Assembly: GCF_023155275.1 (NCBI RefSeq)
Contig: NZ_JALMUV010000005.1
Coordinates: 124,001 to 188,000, forward strand
Source of the DNA: Streptomyces rhizoryzae
GTDB lineage: Bacteria > Actinomycetota > Actinomycetes > Streptomycetales > Streptomycetaceae
Length of the DNA stretch: 64,000 nt
Reading direction: 5' to 3'
A program made the translations under genes and the position numbers. The notes beneath the pieces were generated by a model. It was not told where the DNA came from. It saw nothing but the letters and a program-made list of their open reading frames with translations, and ran no database searches. Positions 56,344-64,000 of this stretch are shown here, in pieces. Within the stretch, counting starts at the first letter, position 1. Each line of letters starts with the position of its first letter.

Positions 56344-57321
56344 ATGAACGTCCCCGTGGACATCCCGTCCGAGCCGTGGACGGGCCGGGACGACGGGCCC
56401 GGCGACGACACCCTGCGCTGGCACCACACCGTCACCCCCGACGCCGGCCGGACCCCTGACTGGGACGCCGCGTTCATCGGCTTCCGCAGCGACGAGGGCG
56501 TCCGGCGCAACAAGGGCCGGCAGGGTGCGGCCGGCGGCCCCCCGGCGCTGCGCGCCGCCCTCTCCTCCATGGCGCTGCCCGCGCCGCTGCACGCGCTGGA
56601 CGCCGGGGACATCGTCGTCGGCGACGGCGACCTGGAGGCCGGGCAGCACCGCCTCGGCCAGGCCGTCAGCGCCCTCCTCGACCACCGGCGCCGGCGGCCC
56701 GTGGTGGTGCTGGGCGGCGGCCACGAGGTCGCGTTCGGCACCTACCTGGGACTGGCCGGCAGCCGCGAACTGCGCGACGGGGCCCGGCTCGGGGTGCTCA
56801 ACCTCGACGCGCACTTCGATCTGCGCGACGACCAACGGCCCAGCTCCGGCACGCCGTTCCGCCAGATGGCACGGGCCGAGGAGCGCCTCGGCCGCCGGCT
56901 GAACTACGCGGTCCTCGGCGTGAGCCAGCCCAGCAACACCCAGCGGCTCTTCCACACCGCCGACGCGCTCGGCGTCCGCTACCTCCGCGACACCGAGTGC
57001 GGACTGCTCCAGCTCGCCCGCGTCGACCTCTTCCTCGACGCGTTCCTGGCGAGCTGCGACGTGGTGCACCTCAGCATCGACCTCGACGTCCTGCCCGCCG
57101 CCACGGCCCCCGGCGTCAGCGCCCCGGCCGCCTACGGCGTCCCGTTGGAGGTCATCGAGCACGTCTGCACCCGCATCGCGGCCGGGGGGAAACTGGCTGT
57201 CTGCGACGTCGCCGAACTCAACCCCGGCCTCGACGTCGACCACCGCACCGCCCGCACCGGCGCCCGCCTCCTCCACCGCATCCTGACCACCGCAACTCAC
57301 CTGGCACATCAGCCCAGTTGA
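56344..57321 (+). CDS. hutG: Formimidoylglutamase
   Basis: 325 residues, ureohydrolase fold with Mn ligands in order: GGGHEVAFG, LDAHFDLR, LSIDLDVL and the C-terminal GGKLAVCDVAELNPGLD. HutG cleaves N-formimidoyl-glutamate to glutamate and formamide. GAAGGGC precedes the ATG. Unlike the paralogue at 36428, the first ligand His is kept. The pathway's hutH and hutI are not in the window. Confidence 0.93.
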   Translation: MNVPVDIPSEPWTGRDDGPGDDTLRWHHTVTPDAGRTPDWDAAFIGFRSDEGVRRNKGRQGAAGGPPALRAALSSMALPAPLHALDAGDIVVGDGDLEAGQHRLGQAVSALLDHRRRRPVVVLGGGHEVAFGTYLGLAGSRELRDGARLGVLNLDAHFDLRDDQRPSSGTPFRQMARAEERLGRRLNYAVLGVSQPSNTQRLFHTADALGVRYLRDTECGLLQLARVDLFLDAFLASCDVVHLSIDLDVLPAATAPGVSAPAAYGVPLEVIEHVCTRIAAGGKLAVCDVAELNPGLDVDHRTARTGARLLHRILTTATHLAHQPS

Positions 57322-57402
57322 CCACCCGGCGAGTGGGTTTACCGCGCCCGTCCGGGTGAAGGCCCTTCCGCCGCGTCGCTTGTATGCCAAAAGTGATGCG
57401 CG

Positions 57403-59391
57403 ATGAGCACACACGACATGAGCACACAGGACACGGACACCCGCCCCACCGGGGCCGCGCGGCCCTCGCGGCGGTCCGTCGTCGCGGCGACCGGCGCCTC
57501 GGCCCTCGCCGCCGGTCTGACCGCCGCGGCGCCCGCGACGGCGCTGAGCCCCGGCAGCGCGCCCGCCGCGGCGCCGGCCGCGGCGCCGCCCGGCATCGAC
57601 CCCACGGCGTTCACCACGGTCGCCCGCGCCGTCCTGGTCTACGACGAGCACGACAGGCCCCTGGTACCGGGCTATGTGAAGGTCATCCGGGACGGCCTGC
57701 CGGCCGGCCGGGCCAAGGCGACGAAGCGCGTGCTGATCGTCGGGGCCGGACCGGCCGGCCTGCTCGCCGCCGACCTGCTCCGCCGCGCGGGCCACGACGT
57801 CCTCGTGATCGAGGCCAACGGCAACCGCGTCGGCGGCCGCATCAAGACGTTCCGCAGCGGCGGCCACGAGAAGGGGGAACAGCCCTTCGCCGACCCCGCC
57901 CAGTACGCCGAGGCCGGGGCCATGCGGCTGCCCGACAGCCACCCCCTGCTCATGGCGCTGCTCAAGAAGCACGGCCTGCCGCTCCAGGAGTTCTACCTGG
58001 TGGACGTGGAGGTCGGGGATCCGTCGAAGCGGGCCAACCGCACCTGGATCCACGCCAACGGCGTCCACCTGCGCCGGGCCGACTACCAGGACAAGCCCGA
58101 CCGGACCGAGCAGCTCAACGCCACCTTCGGCGTCACGGGCCCCCACCTGCGCAAGCCCGCCTCCGCCATCCTCGCGGACGCCCTGGAACCGGCCCACCAG
58201 CTCATCCGGGGCAAGACCGGCACCGCCCTCGTCAACGGATGGGCCGAGATCCTCAAGCGGTACGGCCACTGGTCCATGTACCGGTACCTCACCGAGGCCG
58301 CCGGCCTCGACACCCGGACCATCGACCTCGTCGGCACCCTCCAGAACCTCACCTCCCGGCTCCACCTCTCCTTCCTCCACAGCTTCCTGTCCAGCGCCCT
58401 GATCGCCCCCGAGACCAGGTTCTGGGAGATCAGGGGCGGCACCGCACTGCTCGCCGACGCGCTCTACAAGCCGGTACAGGGCAAGGTCAGACTCGACCGG
58501 CGGGCCGTGCGCATCGAGCGCAGCGGCGGGCGGGTGCGGGTGCACACCGTGTCCGAGGACTGCCAGACCGGCAAGGGCGGTGTCACGGAGGTCTTCGAGG
58601 GCGACGAGGCGATCATCACCGTCCCGTTCTCCGGCCTGCGGCACGTGGCCTTCGACCCGCCGCTCGGCTACGGCAAGCGCCGGGCCGTCACCGAACTCCA
58701 CTACGACGCCGCGACCAAGGTGCTGCTGGAATTCTCCCGCCGCTGGTGGGAGTTCACCGAGGACGACTGGCAGCGGGAACTGGACTCCATCGAGAACGGG
58801 CTCTACAAGAAGTACCGGGCGGGCGCGGTCCGGGACGGCCGGTACCTGGGAGCGCACCGGTCCGTACGCGACCTGAAGGTGACGCTCCCCGCCGAGCTCA
58901 AGAAGTGCTTCGCCTCCTTCCGCCCCGCGGCGCACCGCGACCCCGAAGCGGCGCACACCCGCGGCGGCGGTTCGGTGAGCGACAACGCCAACCGCTTCGT
59001 CTACTTCGAGCACTCCGGCGGCACCGAAGTGGGCAAGGGGGGCGTCGTCCTCGCCTCCTACAGCTGGTCCGACGACGCCCTGAAGTGGGACGCGTTCGCC
59101 GACGACGAGCGGTACCTGCGCGCGCTCGCGGGGATCCAGGAGATCTACGGCCGCCGCTGCGAGGTCTTCTTCACCAACAAGTGCAAGACCCAGTCCTGGA
59201 TGCGCGACCACTACGCCTACGGGGAGGCGTCGGTGCTCCTGCCGGGCCAGCACGCGGAGTTGTTCCCCGACATCCCCACGTCCGAGGGGCCGCTGCACTT
59301 CGCCGGGGACCACACCTCCCTCAAACCCGCCTGGATCGAAGGCGCCCTGGAATCGGCCGTCCGGACCGCCCTGCGGGTGCATACGGGCTGA
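57403..59391 (+). CDS. Tat-exported flavin amino-acid oxidase, L-glutamate-oxidase-like
   Basis: 662 residues. Twin-arginine signal ([20 protein letters not shown], about 22-45) ending near ATALS. FAD-binding Rossmann motif [17 protein letters not shown] with [14 protein letters not shown], then conserved blocks [75 protein letters not shown] and [23 protein letters not shown]. From memory this matches Streptomyces L-glutamate oxidase more closely than general monoamine oxidases. Oxidative deamination would give a 2-oxo acid, NH3 and H2O2. It starts 81 bp after hutG. Confidence 0.8.
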   Translation: MSTHDMSTQDTDTRPTGAARPSRRSVVAATGASALAAGLTAAAPATALSPGSAPAAAPAAAPPGIDPTAFTTVARAVLVYDEHDRPLVPGYVKVIRDGLPAGRAKATKRVLIVGAGPAGLLAADLLRRAGHDVLVIEANGNRVGGRIKTFRSGGHEKGEQPFADPAQYAEAGAMRLPDSHPLLMALLKKHGLPLQEFYLVDVEVGDPSKRANRTWIHANGVHLRRADYQDKPDRTEQLNATFGVTGPHLRKPASAILADALEPAHQLIRGKTGTALVNGWAEILKRYGHWSMYRYLTEAAGLDTRTIDLVGTLQNLTSRLHLSFLHSFLSSALIAPETRFWEIRGGTALLADALYKPVQGKVRLDRRAVRIERSGGRVRVHTVSEDCQTGKGGVTEVFEGDEAIITVPFSGLRHVAFDPPLGYGKRRAVTELHYDAATKVLLEFSRRWWEFTEDDWQRELDSIENGLYKKYRAGAVRDGRYLGAHRSVRDLKVTLPAELKKCFASFRPAAHRDPEAAHTRGGGSVSDNANRFVYFEHSGGTEVGKGGVVLASYSWSDDALKWDAFADDERYLRALAGIQEIYGRRCEVFFTNKCKTQSWMRDHYAYGEASVLLPGQHAELFPDIPTSEGPLHFAGDHTSLKPAWIEGALESAVRTALRVHTG

Positions 59392-59433
59392 CCGGGACGG
59401 CGGGCGCCGCCCCGGAGCAGGGCCGGTACGCGA

Positions 59434-59465
59434 AAGGTCCCTTCCCCGCCTGGGGAAGGGACCTT
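59434..59465. terminator. 14-bp perfect hairpin after the oxidase gene
   Basis: AAGGTCCCTTCCCC (59434-59447) pairs with GGGGAAGGGACCTT (59452-59465), 4-base loop, 42 bp after the stop codon. It is a strong streptomycete-type terminator. Confidence 0.75.
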
Positions 59466-59603
59466 CGACAACGAGCGCCCGGCCGGCCTTGCACCTGCAT
59501 CTCCCACCGGTTGGTGGACGTCTTTCCTTGGACCACGGACGCAACGACTCCCGTCCGCGTGCCGCGAACCGAAGTTGCATCATGATCATACCGGATCCGC
59601 CGG

Positions 59604-59891
59604 GTGCGACGCACCCGTCCCACCCAGTTGGGCGAGCGCCTGGTCATGGACAGCGCGACCCTCACCGGCGTCCTCGACCGCCTGGAACGGGCCGGCCTGG
59701 CCACCCGCTCCCCCGACGACCGGGACCGGCGCCTGGTGCGCCTGAGGCTCACCGCGGCGGGCGCCGGTCTGCGCGACGCGGTCCAGCCGGTGGTCGCCGC
59801 CCTGAACGAGGAGATCCTGGGACCGCTCGGGGCGGAGGGGGCGGCCGGTCTCCACGCCGGGCTGCGCGCGATAGCGGCGGCGCGGCGGTGA
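59604..59891 (+). pseudogene. MarR-family remnant (lacks the N-terminal half)
   Basis: 95 residues: PTQLGERLVMDSATLTGVLDRLERAGLATRSPDDRDRRLVRL is the recognition helix and wing of a MarR protein, and the C-terminal helix follows. The usual first ~50-60 residues (dimerisation helix and first HTH helix) are absent, and no other frame upstream supplies them. The nearby left flank is AT-richer non-coding DNA (CATCATGATCATACC). It ends in a GTGA overlap with the MFS gene, the order expected of a former marR-MFS operon. Confidence 0.6.
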
Positions 59892-61084
59892 AGCGGCGGG
59901 CCGCCCCGCGCGTGCCCCCTGCCTGGTCCATGCTCGCCCTGGTCCTGCTGGGGCTGCTGACCGCGCAGGGCGTGCGGATCGCCTTCGGCGCCTTCGTCCC
60001 CGCCTGGCGGGACGGACTGCACGCCGGCCTCGGCTCCCTCAGCCAGGTGAGTTACCTGGTCTACGGCTGCACCCAGCCGTTGGTCGGCCGGCTGGCCGGG
60101 CGCTTCGGGCCGCGCGCGGTGCTGTCCGGCGGAGTCTTCGTCGCGGGAGCCGGCCTGCTCGCCGCGGCGACCGCGTCCACCGTGCCGGGCCTGGCGTTCC
60201 TGTGGCGCACCCCCCTCGTCGCCGAGGGCGCCCTCCTGGTGGTCGCGGTGGGCCCGCTGATCGCGCTGGCGCTGCGGTCCAGGCCCGAGGACAGCGGCCA
60301 CGAGCCGTACGGCGGCCCGGACACGCCGGAGGCGGCGCCGACCCAACAGGCCACCGCGCGGGGCGAGTTGGGGGCGCTGCTGCGCTCACCGCTGCTGTGG
60401 GCACTGCTCGGCCCGTTCTTCGTGTGCGGGGTGACGACGACGGGCCTGATGGACACCTACATGGTCTCGATGTGCCGGGACATGGGCGTCTCGACCGGTC
60501 TGACGGGGACGGCGGTCGGGGCGATGGCCGCGGCCAACGTCGCGGGCACCGTGCTCTCCGGCCGGCTCGGCGACCGCTACGACTGCGCCCGCCTCCTCGC
60601 CGTCCTGTACGGGACGCGCGCCGTGACGCTGGCCCTCATGGCCCTCATGCCCACCGGGGTGCCGCTGCTCGCGCTCAGCGCCGCGTTCGGTCTCGTGGAC
60701 TTCGCCACCGTGGCCCCCACCCACCTGATCGCCGCCCGGCACTTCCCCGGCGCCTGCCTGGGCCTGGTCTTCGGTCTGCTGTCGATGGCCCACCAGGTCG
60801 GCTCCGCCCTGGGCTCCTACCTCCCCGGCGTCCTGCACGACGCCACCGGCAGCTACACCCCCGCGCTCCTCGGCTGCGCGGTCGCGCTGCTCGCCGCGGC
60901 GCCGGTCTGCCTCGCCGCCCGCCCGGACGAGGCCAGCCGCTCCTCCCGGGGCGTTCGACCCCTACCGGCAGATCGGTGGAAATCGGGGCGCATAGGGGTG
61001 GGAGTGTCGGGCACGTGCGTGGGTGGAAGGACACGCCACAACGTAAGGAAGGCACATCATGGCTGCGTCCACCAACTCCGGTAA
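59888..61084 (+). CDS. MFS transporter, apparently internally shortened
   Basis: 398 residues. MFS fold, but the N-terminal half has about four membrane spans instead of six: after FVAGAGLLAAATASTVPGLAFLW the sequence jumps to RTPLVAEGALLVVAVGPLIALAL, so the RWF-region TM4-5 segment is missing (roughly 60-70 residues). The C-terminal half keeps six spans. The last ~45 residues are basic, non-membrane and overlap the next gene by 26 bp, as if a stop codon was lost. Starts at GTG 59888, overlapping the MarR remnant. Probably non-functional. Confidence 0.7.
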   Translation: MKRRAAPRVPPAWSMLALVLLGLLTAQGVRIAFGAFVPAWRDGLHAGLGSLSQVSYLVYGCTQPLVGRLAGRFGPRAVLSGGVFVAGAGLLAAATASTVPGLAFLWRTPLVAEGALLVVAVGPLIALALRSRPEDSGHEPYGGPDTPEAAPTQQATARGELGALLRSPLLWALLGPFFVCGVTTTGLMDTYMVSMCRDMGVSTGLTGTAVGAMAAANVAGTVLSGRLGDRYDCARLLAVLYGTRAVTLALMALMPTGVPLLALSAAFGLVDFATVAPTHLIAARHFPGACLGLVFGLLSMAHQVGSALGSYLPGVLHDATGSYTPALLGCAVALLAAAPVCLAARPDEASRSSRGVRPLPADRWKSGRIGVGVSGTCVGGRTRHNVRKAHHGCVHQLR

Positions 61085-61289
61085 CTTCGCCAACGACCGC
61101 GAGCGGGCCGCCGAGGCGGGCCGCAAGGGCGGCCACGAGAGCGGCGGCAACTTCGCCAACGACCGCCAGCGCGCCGCCGAAGCCGGCCACAAGGGCGGCC
61201 ACGAGAGCGGCGGCAACTTCGCCAACGACCGCCAGCGCGCCGCCGAAGCCGGCCACAAGGGCGGCCACGAGAGCGGCGGCGGCCACTGA
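61059..61289 (+). CDS. KGG-repeat stress protein, 76 aa
   Basis: Three tandem 22-residue repeats of the form GNFANDRQRAAEAGHKGGHESG; the KGG motif (PF10685) is typical of small stress-induced proteins such as GsiB and ConA-10-like proteins. Very hydrophilic, likely disordered. AAGGAAGG lies 9 bases before the ATG. It probably protects cells during osmotic or stationary stress. Repeats 2 and 3 are identical at the DNA level. Confidence 0.85.
   Translation: MAASTNSGNFANDRERAAEAGRKGGHESGGNFANDRQRAAEAGHKGGHESGGNFANDRQRAAEAGHKGGHESGGGH
61080..61277. repeat. 66-bp tandem repeat, three copies, inside the KGG gene
   Basis: Units at 61080-61145, 61146-61211 and 61212-61277. Copies 2 and 3 are identical; copy 1 differs at a few sites. 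Such repeats can expand or shrink by slippage, changing the number of KGG modules. Confidence 0.95.
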
Positions 61290-61623
61290 CCCGGCGCCGG
61301 GCCCGCGACCCCGGGCCCACCGCGCCGCGTCAGGCCGCAGCCGCCACCGCGCGCCTGCGGCCTGCCCCTCCCCGCCACCTGGGCGCGGGCTGACCAGAGC
61401 CCGGGCGGCCGCCCGGACCCCGTCCGCGGCCTGCCCGCCTCCTCTCCCTCTTCTCCCCCTCCCACCGCTTCCCCGGCTGTACGAGCGCCGCGACGCAGCA
61501 CAGCGACGGGTGACGGGAGGTGCGGAGCACCGTCCGCGCTGCCCGGCGGGGACCGCGTGCGGGGCGGGGCACCCGGAGCGGCGGCCAGCGCCGATGCGTA
61601 TCCCGACTACGGAAGGAGCCGGT
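61290..61623. other. Intergenic stretch before the hemerythrin gene
   Basis: About 330 bases without a supported gene. 61300-61400 is very GC-rich with short overlapping open frames that look spurious; 61425-61475 is a pyrimidine-rich tract (CTCC/CTTCTCC repeats). The hemerythrin ribosome-binding site GGAAGGAG is at 61611-61618. Confidence 0.6.
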
Positions 61624-62181
61624 ATGGGACACGGTGGAAATGTCATCGCCGAGCTGACGAAGGACCACCGGGAGGTGGACGCGCTGTTCACCCGGATCGA
61701 GGCGCAGCCCGCGGGGCACAAGCGCCGCCGGGAGCTGGCGGACGAACTGACGGCGGAGCTGGTACGCCATTCGGTCGCCGAGGAGCAGTACCTCTACCCG
61801 GCGGTCCGCAAGCACGTCGCCGACGCGGATTCCCTGGCAGACCAGGAGATCGAGGACCATGCGCAGGTCGAGCGGCTGCTGAAGGACCTCGAAGGCCGCG
61901 AGGCCGACGACGCCGGGTTCGACGCGCTGGTGGCGCAGGTCAAGGCCGCGGTCACCGAGCACGTCCGGGACGAGGAAGAGCGCCTCTTCCCGATGCTCGC
62001 GGCGTCCTGTAGCCCGCAGACCCTGGCCGAACTGGGCGACAAGGTCCGCACGGCCAAGAAGACCGCCCCGACGCGTCCGCACCCGGCGGCGCCCGACACC
62101 CCGCCCGCGAACAAGATCCTCGCGCCGGGCGCCGGGCTGGTCGACCGGCTCCGCGACCATCTCACCGGCCGCGCGCACTGA
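61624..62181 (+). CDS. Hemerythrin-domain (DUF2249/HHE) protein
   Basis: 185 residues. HHE cation-binding helical bundle: LTKDHREVDALF, LVRHSVAEEQYLYPAV, IEDHAQVERLLK and VTEHVRDEEERLFPML supply the His/Glu iron ligands. A Pro/Thr-rich tail follows. Such proteins bind a di-iron site and relate to oxygen, NO or iron stress. GGAAGGAG precedes the ATG. The CBS gene follows 35 bp later, likely in the same operon. Confidence 0.85.
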   Translation: MGHGGNVIAELTKDHREVDALFTRIEAQPAGHKRRRELADELTAELVRHSVAEEQYLYPAVRKHVADADSLADQEIEDHAQVERLLKDLEGREADDAGFDALVAQVKAAVTEHVRDEEERLFPMLAASCSPQTLAELGDKVRTAKKTAPTRPHPAAPDTPPANKILAPGAGLVDRLRDHLTGRAH

Positions 62182-62216
62182 CCTCCCCGCCCGTCCACCC
62201 CAGCGAAAGGACGACC

Positions 62217-62630
62217 ATGACCACCGCACGAGAGATCATGACGCCGGACGCCGAGTGCATCGGCGAGCAGGACACGATCGCGGAGGCGGCCCGCAAGATG
62301 GCCGGGCTGAGCGTCGGCGCCCTGCCGGTCTGCGGGACCGACGACCGGCTCAAGGGCATGCTCACCGACCGGGACATCGTGGTGAAGGTACTGGCCGAGG
62401 GCAAGGACCCGCAGCGCACCACGGCCGGCGAACTGGCCCAGGGCGAGGCCGTGACCATCGGCGCGGACGACGACGCGGACGAGATCCTGCGCACCATGAC
62501 CTCCCACAAGGTGCGCCGGCTGCCGGTCATCGACGGGCACCGCCTGGTCGGCATCGTCGCCCAGGCCGACGTCGCCCGCGCACTGCCCGACCCGCACGTC
62601 GGGGACCTCCTCGAAGCCCTCTCCGCCTGA
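62217..62630 (+). CDS. CBS-domain pair protein
   Basis: 137 residues, essentially one CBS pair (about 5-60 and 70-128): REIMTPDAECIGEQDTIAEAARKMAGLSVGALPV ... LKGMLTDRDIVVKVL ... RRLPVIDGHRLVGIVAQADVARAL. CBS pairs bind adenosine-type ligands and act as energy or stress sensors. GAAAGGA is 6 bases before the ATG. Co-oriented with hemerythrin, 35 bp away. Confidence 0.88.
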   Translation: MTTAREIMTPDAECIGEQDTIAEAARKMAGLSVGALPVCGTDDRLKGMLTDRDIVVKVLAEGKDPQRTTAGELAQGEAVTIGADDDADEILRTMTSHKVRRLPVIDGHRLVGIVAQADVARALPDPHVGDLLEALSA

Positions 62631-62879
62631 CGCCCCGGGCCCCTCGGAACGCCGCGCACGGTGCTGCACCCGCACGCCCGCGTGGCGTTCGCGCGTGCCC
62701 GGCGGTCCCGCGTGGCGGTGCGGCATCGCGGCCGCGGCGCGGCTGTCGGTGATCCGTAGGCGAGGCGTCGGTGGCCCCTGGGAGCGTGGCGGGCACGCCG
62801 CCGCTCCGCCGAGCGGCAGGCACCGCCCGCCCCGGGGCGTCCGCCGTCCCGGTCCCGCCGCAGCAAGGGAGCCACCGCC

Positions 62880-63830
62880 ATGCCGTCCACCCCCGCCACC
62901 CCGCCCTGGGACGTCCGCCGGCTGCCGCGCGCCGAGGGCCGCGTGGTCCTCGTCACCGGCGGCAACGCGGGCATCGGGTACTTCACCGCGGAGCAACTGG
63001 CCACCACCGGAGCCACCGTCGTGCTGGGCAGCCGGGACGCGGCGAGGGCCGAGGCGGCCATGGCGTCGATCCGGGCACGGGTGCCCGGCGCCCAGGTCCG
63101 GGCCGTCCGGCTCGACCTGGCCGACCTCTCCTCCCTCCCCGCCGCGGTGGACGCCCTCCCGGACCGGCGCCTCGACGCGGTGGTGCACAACGCCGGTGTC
63201 GCCCTCGACGCCCCGCCCCGCCGCGAAACCGGTCACGGCCACGAGTTCATGTTCGGCATCAACCACCTCGGCCACTTCGCACTGACCGGCCACCTGATGC
63301 CGCTCCTCGCGGCCGCGCCGGCGGCCCGCATCGTGACCGTCGGCAGCTTCGCGGCGAAAACGGAACGACTGGACCTGGCCGACCTGCAATCCCTGCGGGA
63401 CTACCGCGCCAAGCGCAGCTACGGGCGGTCCAAGCTGGCGCAGATGTACTTCGGGCTGGAACTCGACCGCCGCCTGCGGGCCGCCGGCAGCCCGGTGGCG
63501 AGCGTGGTGGTCCATCCCGGCGGTGCCCTGGACTCCCTCACCCCGCCCCGGCCGCAGGTGCAGCAACGGAGCGCCGGCGCACGGCTGCGCGCGGCCCCGG
63601 CCGGCCTCCTCGTGCAGGGCAAGGACGCCGGTGCCTGGCCCGCGGTCCGCGCGGTCCTCGACCCGGCCGTACGCGGCGGGCAGCTGTGGGGGCCGCGGGT
63701 CTTCGGTCTGCGCGGCACGCCCCGGCTCGAAGCGCTCTGGAGCCATCTCACCGACACCGCCGTCGCCGCCCGCCTGTGGGCGGCGAGCCGCGACCTGGCC
63801 GGCATCGACCCCGGCCCCCTGCCCCGCTAG
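62880..63830 (+). CDS. Short-chain dehydrogenase/reductase
   Basis: 316 residues. NAD(P) motif TGGNAGIG (about 26-33), HNAGVAL, catalytic Ser in VTVGSF and YGRSK (Tyr-Lys). The layout resembles the retinol-dehydrogenase-like SDR group. The long C-terminal part keeps [12 protein letters not shown] precedes the ATG by 7 bases. Substrate unknown. Confidence 0.88.
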   Translation: MPSTPATPPWDVRRLPRAEGRVVLVTGGNAGIGYFTAEQLATTGATVVLGSRDAARAEAAMASIRARVPGAQVRAVRLDLADLSSLPAAVDALPDRRLDAVVHNAGVALDAPPRRETGHGHEFMFGINHLGHFALTGHLMPLLAAAPAARIVTVGSFAAKTERLDLADLQSLRDYRAKRSYGRSKLAQMYFGLELDRRLRAAGSPVASVVVHPGGALDSLTPPRPQVQQRSAGARLRAAPAGLLVQGKDAGAWPAVRAVLDPAVRGGQLWGPRVFGLRGTPRLEALWSHLTDTAVAARLWAASRDLAGIDPGPLPR

Positions 63831-64000
63831 CGCTCCGCTGATACCGTCCGGCGGCCGGTCCGCGCCAACCGGCCGCCCCGACGGGTGAGTTGCGCGTGCC
63901 GGTGCCGGCTACCGGCCGCGGACGGCGGGACTCACCGCCCTCCGCATGATCAGCGACGAGCAGGGTGGCGCGCTCGGTCCGCACGAGGCCCCCGGCGACG
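63831..64000. other. Right-hand flank, no supported gene
   Basis: 170 bases after the SDR stop. An open minus-strand frame and a plus-strand ATG at 63947 run to the edge, but neither shows a convincing ribosome-binding site or recognisable protein. A gene truncated by the window edge cannot be excluded. Confidence 0.5.

Noticed and set aside
57384..59585. 733-codon frame overlapping the oxidase gene
   Set aside because: Out-of-frame, Arg/Gly-rich; the oxidase frame carries the FAD and family motifs.
63748..63984. Minus-strand gene at the right edge
   Set aside because: No ribosome-binding site, Gly/Arg/Pro-rich translation and overlap with the SDR gene end.

Overview
The window reads as chromosomal DNA of a Streptomyces (or very close actinomycete). 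GC is very high, with strong third-position GC bias. GTG starts, ATGA/GTGA stop-start overlaps and leaderless-looking TANNNT-ATG arrangements are common. Several families are typical of Streptomyces: an SsgA-like protein, a DUF397 / XRE-DUF5753 / ATP-binding trio, a PF04672-type methyltransferase, a SpoIIE phosphatase with RsbW-like domain, DUF6314 and DUF6153. I found about 59 genes, no rRNA or tRNA, no CRISPR array, and no transposase, integrase or attachment site. It looks like ordinary chromosome with regulated metabolic and metal-handling modules and a little gene decay near the right end.

Layout. 1-13 kb: FUSC membrane protein, MarR, TetR beside a pair of PH-domain membrane proteins, an SsgA-like protein, a polysaccharide deacetylase, a response regulator / histidine kinase / GerMN lipoprotein operon, DUF1992 and a secreted DUF4185-like protein. 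13-18.7 kb: a translationally coupled mutA-mutB methylmalonyl-CoA mutase with its chaperone GTPase meaB. 18.7-25 kb: LysR, the ATP-binding/DUF397/XRE trio, two methyltransferases and an ABC-type protein that has lost every catalytic motif. 25-28 kb: aldehyde dehydrogenase coupled to an APC permease. 28-34.4 kb: metals. A nickel/cobalt permease has a Nur-box-like site upstream. A secreted metal-type protein and a copper ATPase diverge from a region with CsoR-like palindromes, followed by DUF6153 and DUF305 genes.

34.4-43.9 kb: MarR / metallo-hydrolase divergon with a perfect 19-bp palindrome on the promoter; MarR plus an ornithine-acetyltransferase (OAT2-like) / ureohydrolase operon; a hypothetical gene with a probable frameshift; a Ser/Thr kinase; a membrane-anchored Mrr-like nuclease. 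43.9-50.8 kb: SpoIIE/PAS/GAF phosphatase, tartrate-type dehydrogenase with LysR, HD-domain protein, methyltransferase. 51-59.4 kb: a histidine-utilisation region with permease, IclR, HutC-type GntR, urocanase and formimidoylglutamase, then a Tat-exported L-glutamate-oxidase-like flavoenzyme. hutH and hutI are not here. 59.6-61 kb: an eroded MarR/MFS pair. 61-63.8 kb: probable stress genes (KGG repeat protein, hemerythrin, CBS pair, SDR).

The clearest regulatory structures are the copper divergon (30474-30577), the MarR palindrome over a TTGAAT-17-TATGGT promoter (35376-35407), the repeat inside the spacer of the hut-region permease promoter (52628-52660) and the HutC-type palindrome at 54354-54369. 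The most unusual proteins are the pseudo-ATPase at 22811-23554, the OAT2-like/ureohydrolase pair at 36428-38502 and the glutamate-oxidase-like enzyme beside hutG. All family calls come from reading translated sequence and remembered family motifs; no database search was run.
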